Shown here in pieces: positions 6,614 through 12,463 of a stretch of DNA of 12,463 nucleotides; within the stretch, counting starts at the first letter, position 1, and every line of letters starts with the position of its first letter. The translations under genes were made by a program, and so were the position numbers. The notes under the pieces are model-generated. The model worked only from the letters and a program-made list of their open reading frames with translations. It made no database searches and was not told where the DNA came from. The DNA comes from Spirochaetales bacterium (GTDB lineage: Bacteria; Spirochaetota; Spirochaetia; DSM-27196; SKKC01), in NCBI GenBank assembly GCA_007126865.1, contig SLAN01000047.1, positions 1 to 12,463 of the forward strand, written 5' to 3'.

Positions 6614-7593
6614 CGCTCGCGTATCCACGTGTTGTAGACGTCGCGGACCGACTGCATCTGTTGCTCCGAAAGCGGCGCGAGCCCCGCCGCGGCGACATTC
6701 GACTCGACCTGCTCGATCGACGACGCGCCCGGAATCACCGTCGACACCGCCTGTTCCATGAGGATCCACCGGATCGCCAGCGCGGCAAGCGGATGATCGT
6801 CTCCGAGTTTCTGCCGGAGCTCACGGGTTGCTTTCACCCCGGTCTCGAAATCGACTCCCCCGAACGTCTCGCCGCGATCGAACGCAGCTCCCTCGCGGTT
6901 GAAATTCCGGTGGTCGCCTTCGGCGAATGTCGAGCTCTCGTCGAACTTGCCGCTGAGCAAACCGCTTGCGAGAGGTACCCGCACGATGATTCCTACGTTA
7001 CGCTCCACAGCCGCCGGGAAGAACCGCTCCGCCGGTCGGTGGCGATACATGTTATATATGATCTGAACGGTGGTGACATTCTCGTACTCGATGGCCTTCA
7101 GCGCCTCCTCCACTTTCTCCACGCTAACGCCGAGATTCGCTATCTTGCCCTCATCGCGAAGACGATCGAAGACTTCGAAGACCTCAGGACGGTAGTAAAC
7201 CTCGGTCGGCGGGCAATGCATCTGAATCAGATCGATGCGCTCGAGGCCGGTATTTCGCAGGGAGTTCTCAACGAAACCGCGCATCGCCTCCGGGGTGTAC
7301 GCCTCGGCGACATGGGGGTTAAGCCGTCGCCCGCACTTCGTTGCGACGTAGATCGTTTCGTTACGAGAACGGACAACGCGGCCGACAGCCGCTTCGCTGC
7401 GTCCGTCTCCGTACACGTCGGCAGTATCGATAAAGTTCACACCGCGATCGATCGCGCGATTCAGTATCTGATCGGCGCGCTTGTCATCGAACGGTTCTCC
7501 CCATCGCCCTCCGACCTGCCAGGTTCCGAGTGCGACTTCACTGATTTCATATCCGGTTTTGCCGAGCGTTCTGTACTTCATACCAGCGAGCAT
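6595..7593 (-). CDS. Aldo/keto reductase family oxidoreductase
   Basis: A 332-residue NADPH-dependent reductase with a TIM-barrel fold. The start KYRTLGKTGYEISEVALGTW is typical of the family. The catalytic tetrad is visible as Asp56 and Tyr61 in FIDTADVYGDGRSE, Lys86 in VATK, and His126 in IQMH. The C-terminal cofactor region contains PLASGLLSGK and VIPGASSIEQVESN, which contact the NADP phosphate and adenine. I chose ATG at 7593 because AGGTGG lies just upstream; TTG at 7617 would add eight residues without support, and ATG at 7581 is also possible. It reduces aldehydes or ketones in the cytoplasm; the substrate cannot be told from sequence. It is convergent with the esterase and divergent from the membrane-protein gene. 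The family call is very secure. Confidence 0.95.
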   Translation of the reverse strand: MLAGMKYRTLGKTGYEISEVALGTWQVGGRWGEPFDDKRADQILNRAIDRGVNFIDTADVYGDGRSEAAVGRVVRSRNETIYVATKCGRRLNPHVAEAYTPEAMRGFVENSLRNTGLERIDLIQMHCPPTEVYYRPEVFEVFDRLRDEGKIANLGVSVEKVEEALKAIEYENVTTVQIIYNMYRHRPAERFFPAAVERNVGIIVRVPLASGLLSGKFDESSTFAEGDHRNFNREGAAFDRGETFGGVDFETGVKATRELRQKLGDDHPLAALAIRWILMEQAVSTVIPGASSIEQVESNVAAAGLAPLSEQQMQSVRDVYNTWIRERVHHRW

Positions 7594-7643
7594 AGCGCCA
7601 CCTGCGTTTCCGCTCAAGTAGCACGTTGGTCGCGTCAGTCTGG

Positions 7644-7673
7644 TTGTCTTCGATCTGCCGAAACGATTATACT
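7644..7673 (+). promoter_or_regulatory. Candidate sigma-70 promoter for the polytopic membrane-protein gene
   Basis: TTGTCT (7644-7649) and TATACT (7668-7673) are 18 bases apart and match consensus at four and five of six positions. Transcription would start near 7680, giving a leader of about 13 bases before ATG 7693. It is the best-matching promoter I see in the window by -10 box. Confidence 0.45.
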
Positions 7674-7692
7674 GCTGCCGGCGGACTGACCT

Positions 7693-8472
7693 ATGATTGC
7701 ATTTTGTATTAAGAAAGCGTTCTTCGACCTCTGGGATAACCTCCTCGTTATCGCGCTTCTGAATCTCGGATTCATCGCGATATTCGCGCTCATACTTTCG
7801 GCGACGAATCTCCTTGCCGCCATCGATACGTTCCTCGTGGCCTTCCTAACCCCGACGCTCGCGATCATGGGAGCGACACTCTACCTCGGCGGAGTCTCGC
7901 TTGCTACGCGCGACATGGCCAACTACGAAACTCCGGAGTTCCGCGAGATACTTCGTTATTTCAAGCAGGCTCTTCCGGTGTCGGCAGTACTCGGACTGAT
8001 CTACGTAGTGCAGTTTTTCGTTACATCGGTGGCGTTTCCGTTTTACGTGCAGATCGACAATATCTTCGGCCTCGGCGCTATCGTATTTCTCTTCTGGGCC
8101 TCGATCATCTGGCTGCTTGCGAGTCAGTTCTATCTTCCGATCTACACCCGGCTCGACCGTTCACCGAAGAAGATACTGCGGAAGTGCTTCCTCGTTTTCT
8201 TCGATAACACCGGTTTTGCCGTCGTAATGGCGATTGGAGTCGTGCTCCTTTCTGCCGTTTCCTTGCCCCTCGCAATGCTCATACCGGGACCTGCCGGTGT
8301 TATGATGTGGTTACAGAGCGGATTCAAGCTTCGTCTCCTCAAGTACGATTACCTGGAGGCAAATCCGGAGGCGGACCGGCGGAGCATTCCTTGGGACCAG
8401 CTTCTGTTTGAGGACCGTGATAAGGTAGGCAAGCGCACCCTCAGGGGTATGATCTTTCCCTGGAAGGAGTAG
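7693..8472 (+). CDS. Uncharacterised polytopic inner-membrane protein
   Basis: A 259-residue protein with about five membrane helices: residues 17-38, 44-70, 92-115, 120-148 and 170-197, separated by short charged loops such as TRLDRSPKKILRK. The N-terminal segment IKKAFFDLWDNLLVIALLNL and the general layout recall YesL/DUF624 membrane proteins, but I cannot confirm the family. The last 60 residues are soluble and end in TLRGMIFPWKE, an unusual, possibly conserved tail. ATG at 7693 has a weak GGCGGA eight bases upstream. No enzyme or transporter motif is visible. The gene is divergent from the aldo/keto reductase, and its last 32 bases overlap the fructokinase gene on the other strand. It is certainly a real membrane-protein gene; the function is unknown. 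Confidence 0.88.
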   Translation: MIAFCIKKAFFDLWDNLLVIALLNLGFIAIFALILSATNLLAAIDTFLVAFLTPTLAIMGATLYLGGVSLATRDMANYETPEFREILRYFKQALPVSAVLGLIYVVQFFVTSVAFPFYVQIDNIFGLGAIVFLFWASIIWLLASQFYLPIYTRLDRSPKKILRKCFLVFFDNTGFAVVMAIGVVLLSAVSLPLAMLIPGPAGVMMWLQSGFKLRLLKYDYLEANPEADRRSIPWDQLLFEDRDKVGKRTLRGMIFPWKE

Positions 8473-9391
8473 ATTGCGCGGCATCGATCGCGAGAGCAAT
8501 GGCTCCGCTGAGGCCGGGAGTCTCACCGAGTCCCGGTTTCACGATATAGTCGTTCAGATGACCGCTTCCCCACGCCGGTGGAAAGTAACCGCCCATAGCA
8601 CTCTCCGCCTCACGGCGGACTCTCTCGATAAGCCCTTCAACGCTCATTACTCCACCGCCGAGTACGACGATATGTGGTGACAGCAGCGCGGTAACGGATA
8701 CCACCGCATGCGCCAGGTAGAATGATTCGGTGTTCCATGCTTCGTGGTCGGGCGCGAGCTCCTCGGCGGGAACGCCCCACCGCTCCTCGATTGCCGGACC
8801 GCAGGCGAGCCCTTCGAGACAGTCGCCATGGTACGCGCACACGCCGGAGAATTCGAGGTCGCCGGGGGCGCGCGGTGTTTTCAGATGCCCCATTTCCGGG
8901 TGAACGAGCCCGTGAAGCAGGCGCCCGCCTACCACCGCTCCTCCACCTATGCCGGTGCCCACCGTGAAATATACGAGAGTCGCGCCGCTCGTACCGGCAG
9001 CAATCGAGCTTCCCGCACCCCACCGGAACTCGGCGAGTGCGGCGGCATTTACGTCGGTGTCGAATCCAACCGGAACACCGAACTCCCGGGCGAACGGTCC
9101 GGCAAGATCGGTGTATCTCCAGCCTGCCTTCGGTGTTTCGGTTATCCATCCGAACCGCGGCGAACCGATCGATGGATCGAGCGCGCCGAAACTGCCGATT
9201 CCGAACGACCTCGGCGGACCGAATTGCTTCTCTTTGCTTCTGAAGAAATCGAGACATTGCCGGATGGTTTCTTCCGGAGTGCCGGTAGCGATCCTTGCCG
9301 TATCGAGTATTTCGTCGTGAGAATGAGCCACTCCACAGACAAACTTGGTCCCGCCGGCCTCGATAGCTGCATAGACATCACGTCTCGTCAT
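8441..9391 (-). CDS. ROK-family fructokinase (zinc-containing type)
   Basis: A 316-residue sugar kinase that phosphorylates fructose with ATP to fructose-6-phosphate. The phosphate-binding loop is IEAGGTKF (EAGGTK at 11-16). The catalytic base is Asp113 in DTDVNAAALAE. A second phosphate motif is TVGTGIGGG (143-151). The zinc site typical of ROK fructokinases is complete: His169 in HPEMGH, then Cys185, His188 and Cys191 in CAYHGDC, followed by LEGLACGPA. LGGGVM near the C-terminus completes the ATPase fold. The length is usual. The start at ATG 9391 has no Shine-Dalgarno, and a promoter placed just before it suggests a leaderless transcript. The gene is divergent from the trehalose-phosphate synthase gene, consistent with a shared hexose-metabolism context. 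Closely related ROK kinases can prefer mannose or glucose, so substrate is likely but not proven. Confidence 0.92.
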   Translation of the reverse strand: MTRRDVYAAIEAGGTKFVCGVAHSHDEILDTARIATGTPEETIRQCLDFFRSKEKQFGPPRSFGIGSFGALDPSIGSPRFGWITETPKAGWRYTDLAGPFAREFGVPVGFDTDVNAAALAEFRWGAGSSIAAGTSGATLVYFTVGTGIGGGAVVGGRLLHGLVHPEMGHLKTPRAPGDLEFSGVCAYHGDCLEGLACGPAIEERWGVPAEELAPDHEAWNTESFYLAHAVVSVTALLSPHIVVLGGGVMSVEGLIERVRREAESAMGGYFPPAWGSGHLNDYIVKPGLGETPGLSGAIALAIDAAQSTPSRERSYP

Positions 9392-9397
9392 GGGGCG

Positions 9398-9426
9398 AAG
9401 CTAGCCGGCCCCTATCGCCGTGTCAA
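9398..9426 (-). promoter_or_regulatory. Promoter of the fructokinase gene, leaderless spacing
   Basis: A perfect TTGACA (9426-9421) is followed after exactly 17 bases by TAGCTT (9403-9398), which keeps the key first, second and last -10 bases. Only six bases separate the -10 box from the ATG at 9391, so transcription should start at or next to the A of the start codon. The gene lacks a ribosome-binding site, which fits. Confidence 0.5.
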
Positions 9427-9486
9427 GCTGCAATCTACCATGAGCTCCGGATGGAAGCCGTCGCGACGCCGCCTTCACGGCGCCGC

Positions 9487-9516
9487 TTGACGACGGGCGC
9501 CGTACGCGTCGAAACT
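9487..9516 (+). promoter_or_regulatory. Weak candidate promoter for the trehalose-phosphate synthase gene
   Basis: TTGACG (9487-9492, five of six) is followed after 18 bases by GAAACT (9511-9516, three of six). If used, transcription would begin near 9523-9524, at the second in-frame ATG (9524), again giving a leaderless message. There is no Shine-Dalgarno before either ATG. The -10 box is poor, so this is tentative. Confidence 0.25.
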
Positions 9517-9517
9517 C

Positions 9518-11707
9518 ATGAACATGTCACGCATAATCCTTGCTTCCAATCGGCTATCTGTGTCCGCTCAACGAACCGAGAGCGGCTTCTCATACACACC
9601 GAGCGTCGGCGGCCTGGCAACAGGGCTGAGCAGCTTCTTCGAGCGATCCGACAGCCTTTGGGTCGGCTGGAGCGGATTGGCCGATGACGATCTGAGCGAC
9701 GAGGAGCAACGAAATGTAAGCGAGACTCTTCGCAATAATTACAAGAGTATCACGGTGTCTTTGTCGCGAGCCGATCTCGATCAGTTCTATTACGGATTCT
9801 GCAACAACGTAATCTGGCCGCTCTTCCATTATTTCCCGACATTCGTGGATTACGATCCGGCGGCATGGGAGAAGTATCGAGAAGTCAACGAGCGGTTTCT
9901 CGCCGCCATTACCTCGGTAGCCGGACCGGACGACTACATCTGGATTCATGACTACCAGCTCATGTTGCTGCCGGGAATGGTTCGCTCCCATCTGCCGGAC
10001 ACGAAGATCGGCTTCTTTCTTCATATCCCGTTCCCGAGTTACGAGCTTTTCCGCCTTCTCCCGTGGCGCGAGGAGCTTCTGCACGGGATGCTCGGTGCCG
10101 ACCTGCTCGGATTTCACACGTACGACTACGCGCGCCACTTCCTTTCGAGTACTCGGCGCCTGCTCGGACTGGAAAACAATCTGGGAATTGTACGTGACCG
10201 CAATAGTATGTCGAAGATCGATGTTTTCCCGATGGGTATCGACTACGAGAAGTACTCCACCTCCTCGCAACAGCCGAAAGTTCGCGAGGAGATCGAACGA
10301 GTGGATGCCTCTACGGAGGGGCGTCGAGTCATTTTTTCCGTCGATCGCCTCGATTATTCGAAGGGAATCCCGAATCGGCTGCGCGCCTACGATGCCTTCC
10401 TCGATCGCTACCCTGCGTATCGAGGCAAGGTTGAGCTCGTGATGATCGTCGCTCCCTCGCGAACCGAAGTTCCGCGTTATCAACGGTTGAAACGGGAGCT
10501 CGATCAGCTTGTCTCCACGATAAACGGGAAGTTCGGAACCATCGATTGGGTGCCCATCAAGTACTTCTTCCGGGCCTTTCCATTCGACAGTCTCTGTGCG
10601 CTGTATCGCTGCTCGAGTGTACTGCTGGTAACTCCGGTGCGCGACGGGATGAATCTGATTGCCAAGGAATACGTTGCCGCCCGATCCGATTTACGCGGCA
10701 CCGTCGTGCTGAGCGAGACTGCCGGTTCGGCGCGCGAAATGAGCGAATCGATTATCGTGAATCCCAGTGATATCGACGGGATCGCGGACGCGATCCGGAG
10801 GGCGCTTGAAATGCCGGAGGCGCAACAGGAGGCAAACAACCGCAGCATACACGAGCGACTCTCGCGCTACGATGTACACTTCTGGGCGCGGGACTTCATG
10901 GAGAAACTGGAGACGATTGTCGAAAGCCGTGAGGATCTCCGCAGTCGCCGTCTTCGCGGCAAGGACAGAGAAGAGGTGCTCGAAGCGTTTACCGGCTCGC
11001 GACGCCGCCTTCTCTTTCTCAACTATGACGGTACGCTGGTCGAATTCGGTGACCGGCACCAGGAAACGCAGCCGAATGCGCGTCTGCTGAGAAACATCCA
11101 CAAACTCGCAAAGGACGAGCACAACGAAGTGGTGATCGTCAGCAGTCGATCGAGAGCGGACCTCGATCGTTGGTTCAGCGATAGCGACGTCGGACTCATC
11201 GCCGAGTACGGCGTATGGGTCAAGTCACGCGACGAAGAGTGGAATCTCATCGAGCAAATCGACAATGACTGGAAAGAGATAATCCGGCCGATTCTCGAAC
11301 GCTACGAGATGCGAACGCCGGGCTCGCGGATCGAGGAGTCGGACTACAGCCTCGGCTGGTCGTATGGAAATGCCGAGCCGGAGCTTGCCGCCGTACGGAA
11401 GAGCGAGCTGCGCGACGCAGTGCTGAGCCTGACCGGCAATCTGAACCTGTCGATCCTCGAGGGGCGCAAGGCACTGGAGATCAAAAACTCGATCATTAAC
11501 AAGGGACGTGGCGCGTCGAGATGGCTTTCACGCAGCGAGTGGGACTTCATATTTGCCGTCGGAGACGACTGGAGCGACGAAGAGCTCTTCTCGATGCTTC
11601 CGGAGTGGGCGTACTCAATCAAGGTCGGTCTCGATATCTCATCGGCCCGGTACTTTCTCGAAAGCGAGCACGAGGTTCGGCAGCTCATTGAAGATATGAC
11701 ACATTGA
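9518..11707 (+). CDS. otsA: Fused trehalose-6-phosphate synthase / trehalose-phosphatase-like protein
   Basis: A 729-residue fusion. Residues 1-480 are a GT20 glycosyltransferase that joins UDP- (or other NDP-) glucose and glucose-6-phosphate to trehalose-6-phosphate. All main OtsA residues are present with a constant offset of 15 from E. coli numbering: VGGLATGL loop (30-37), Asp145 in WIHDYQL, Arg277 and Lys282 in VDRLDYSKG, Asp376, Asn379 and Glu384 in PVRDGMNLIAKEY. Residues about 495-729 are a HAD-type OtsB domain. It keeps Asp504, Lys662 and GDDWSDE (682-688), but the nucleophile position is Asn502 (LNYDGTL), SGR is SSR (542-544), and the substrate-side EHG, EEK and WHYR motifs read EYG, EES and WSYG. 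The phosphatase half is therefore probably inactive or regulatory. ATG 9524 is an alternative start. Product role: trehalose as osmolyte or stress protectant. Confidence 0.93.
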   Translation: MNMSRIILASNRLSVSAQRTESGFSYTPSVGGLATGLSSFFERSDSLWVGWSGLADDDLSDEEQRNVSETLRNNYKSITVSLSRADLDQFYYGFCNNVIWPLFHYFPTFVDYDPAAWEKYREVNERFLAAITSVAGPDDYIWIHDYQLMLLPGMVRSHLPDTKIGFFLHIPFPSYELFRLLPWREELLHGMLGADLLGFHTYDYARHFLSSTRRLLGLENNLGIVRDRNSMSKIDVFPMGIDYEKYSTSSQQPKVREEIERVDASTEGRRVIFSVDRLDYSKGIPNRLRAYDAFLDRYPAYRGKVELVMIVAPSRTEVPRYQRLKRELDQLVSTINGKFGTIDWVPIKYFFRAFPFDSLCALYRCSSVLLVTPVRDGMNLIAKEYVAARSDLRGTVVLSETAGSAREMSESIIVNPSDIDGIADAIRRALEMPEAQQEANNRSIHERLSRYDVHFWARDFMEKLETIVESREDLRSRRLRGKDREEVLEAFTGSRRRLLFLNYDGTLVEFGDRHQETQPNARLLRNIHKLAKDEHNEVVIVSSRSRADLDRWFSDSDVGLIAEYGVWVKSRDEEWNLIEQIDNDWKEIIRPILERYEMRTPGSRIEESDYSLGWSYGNAEPELAAVRKSELRDAVLSLTGNLNLSILEGRKALEIKNSIINKGRGASRWLSRSEWDFIFAVGDDWSDEELFSMLPEWAYSIKVGLDISSARYFLESEHEVRQLIEDMTH

Positions 11708-11734
11708 AACGAACCGGCGAAATCGAGGTTGCAT

Positions 11735-11760
11735 CGGTATGTCGGCGTTTCGAACAGTGT
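11735..11760. repeat. Direct repeat copy 1 (26 bp)
   Basis: First copy of an imperfect 26-base direct repeat; it matches the second copy at 11770-11795 in 24 of 26 positions, with differences at positions 8 and 19. The start-to-start spacing is 35 bases. It contains CGGCGTTTCG and lies 28 bases after the trehalose-synthase stop codon, between convergent genes. Confidence 0.75.
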
Positions 11761-11769
11761 AGATGTATT

Positions 11770-11795
11770 CGGTATGACGGCGTTTCGCACAGTGT
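11770..11795. repeat. Direct repeat copy 2 (26 bp)
   Basis: Second copy of the repeat at 11735-11760. The nine bases after copy 1 (AGATGTATT) and those after copy 2 (CGGTGCATG) are also loosely alike, so the true unit may be about 35 bases. Its CGGCGTTTCGC segment can pair with a downstream arm at 11813-11822. Confidence 0.75.
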
Positions 11796-11822
11796 CGGTG
11801 CATGATTCGCTCGCGAACGCCG
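11778..11822. terminator. Hairpin in the convergent gap after the trehalose gene
   Basis: CGGCGTTTCGC (11778-11788, inside repeat copy 2) pairs with GCGAACGCCG (11813-11822): ten base pairs with one bulged T and a 24-base loop. It lies between two convergent stop codons and may end transcription from either side. No T run follows. Repeat copy 1 carries nearly the same 5' arm and could compete for the same partner. Confidence 0.4.
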
Positions 11823-11844
11823 CCTTTCGTTGCCGGACGAAGCG

Positions 11845-12463
11845 CTACTCAGCCGCAACGACGCCGTTTTTCAGCGTGCCGATCTGCTCGATTTCGACTT
11901 CAACGGTATCGCCCGGGGAAATCGGCCCGACGCCGCTCGGTGTTCCGGTGAGTACGAGATCTCCGGCCTCGAGCGTTATATTGTGCGAGATATACTCGAG
12001 AATTTCCGGAATGCGGAAAATCATCTGGCCGGTATTCGCCTCCTGCGCGACCCGCCGTCCGACCCGGCAGCGAATCGCAAGGTTGTGCGGATCATCGATC
12101 GAACCCCGCGGAACGATGACCGGGCCGACCGGACAGAATGTATCGAAGCTCTTGCCACGATACCATCCCGATCGGTCGAGGTTCTGGATGTTGCGTTGGC
12201 TGATGTCGTTCGCACACGTGTAGCCGAACACGTATTCCATTGCACGATCGGCGGAGACGTTCTTCATCGTCTCGCCGATCACGACGGCCAACTCGGCCTC
12301 ATGGTCGGTCCTCGGCTCTTCAAACTCATATTTTGCAACGATCGACGGTAGCTCGATATTCTCGCCGGGGCCGAGCAGTGCATTCGGTGTCTTCGGAAAA
12401 AGCACCGGTTCCTTCGGCGCATCGGGGGTGAATCCTCTGACACGTACCGAAACACTTTCCTTG
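11845..12463 (-). CDS. Fumarylacetoacetate hydrolase (FAH) family protein, N-terminus cut by window edge
   Basis: The frame is open to the right edge of the window, so the first residues are missing; 205 complete codons are visible, against about 210-280 residues for the short FAH family. Family signatures appear in order: LFPKTPNALLGPG; the metal-ligand motif HEAELAVVIG; the segment FGYTCANDISQRN with its conserved Asp; RGKSFDTFCPVGP; the segment QMIFRIPEILEYISH; and TGTPSGVGPISPGD near the end. The layout matches YcgM/FAHD1-type acylpyruvases and oxaloacetate decarboxylases, and also 2-hydroxyhepta-2,4-diene-dioate isomerases, which act on 2-oxo acids with Mg or Mn in the cytoplasm. The exact substrate cannot be set from the sequence. 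GTG at 12405 lies inside the conserved domain and is not the true start. It is convergent with the trehalose-synthase gene, with a 137-base gap that holds repeats and a hairpin. Confidence 0.92.
   Translation of the reverse strand, partial: KESVSVRVRGFTPDAPKEPVLFPKTPNALLGPGENIELPSIVAKYEFEEPRTDHEAELAVVIGETMKNVSADRAMEYVFGYTCANDISQRNIQNLDRSGWYRGKSFDTFCPVGPVIVPRGSIDDPHNLAIRCRVGRRVAQEANTGQMIFRIPEILEYISHNITLEAGDLVLTGTPSGVGPISPGDTVEVEIEQIGTLKNGVVAAE

Noticed and set aside
6604..7689. A 361-codon open frame on the plus strand opposite the aldo/keto reductase
   Set aside because: It lies wholly antisense to a gene with a complete catalytic tetrad, its protein matches no fold I know, and long antisense frames are common in GC-rich codon usage.
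8744..9490. A 248-codon plus-strand frame opposite the fructokinase
   Set aside because: It is antisense to the complete zinc and ATP motifs of the ROK kinase and has no domain of its own.
9590..10483. A 297-codon minus-strand frame inside the trehalose-synthase gene
   Set aside because: It is antisense to strongly conserved GT20 motifs, with no ribosome-binding site or recognisable domain.
11735..11795. A CRISPR array
   Set aside because: There are only two imperfect copies with a nine-base gap, no cas genes, and no spacers of normal length.

Overview
The window looks like chromosomal DNA from a moderately GC-rich spirochaete, probably a free-living member of Spirochaetaceae rather than a host-restricted Treponema. 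The best support is a UPF0164 (FadL-like) outer-membrane protein gene, a family known mainly from treponemes and their relatives. Many predicted proteins are acidic, and a trehalose-phosphate synthase gene is present, which suggests a salt- or osmotically-stressed habitat. The species call is inference. I see no rRNA, tRNA, insertion sequence, phage gene, CRISPR array or replication origin.

Layout. 1-1902 (-): a long acidic TPR/coiled-coil exported protein, cut by the left edge. 2086-3447 (+): a divergently transcribed UPF0164 barrel protein with a TPR-like C-terminal tail; the pair suggests a cell-envelope role. 5676-3463 (-): a probable three-gene operon of an XRE repressor, a protein with a TIR-like N-terminus and ankyrin repeats, and a two-helix membrane protein. 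Its last two genes overlap or nearly touch, and the middle gene has its ribosome-binding site beside a predicted hairpin. 5766-6569 (+): an alpha/beta-hydrolase esterase, convergent with an aldo/keto reductase at 7593-6595 (-). 7693-8472 (+): a polytopic membrane protein whose 3' end overlaps by 32 bp the 3' end of a zinc-type ROK fructokinase at 9391-8441 (-). 9518-11707 (+): a fused trehalose-6-phosphate synthase/phosphatase-like protein, divergent from the fructokinase. 12463-11845 (-): a fumarylacetoacetate-hydrolase-family enzyme, cut by the right edge.

How the genes relate. Fructokinase and trehalose synthesis both belong to hexose metabolism and share a 126-bp divergent region. Esterase, aldo/keto reductase and FAH enzyme look like general housekeeping metabolism. 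The least ordinary parts are: the trehalose-phosphatase domain, which has lost its nucleophilic aspartate and several other family residues; the XRE/TIR-like-ankyrin/membrane operon; promoter spacings that suggest leaderless mRNAs for several genes without a Shine-Dalgarno; and a pair of 26-bp direct repeats in the last convergent gap, one of which can form a hairpin with a downstream arm.

There is no gene-free stretch longer than 300 bases. The longest is the 183-bp divergent region 1903-2085.
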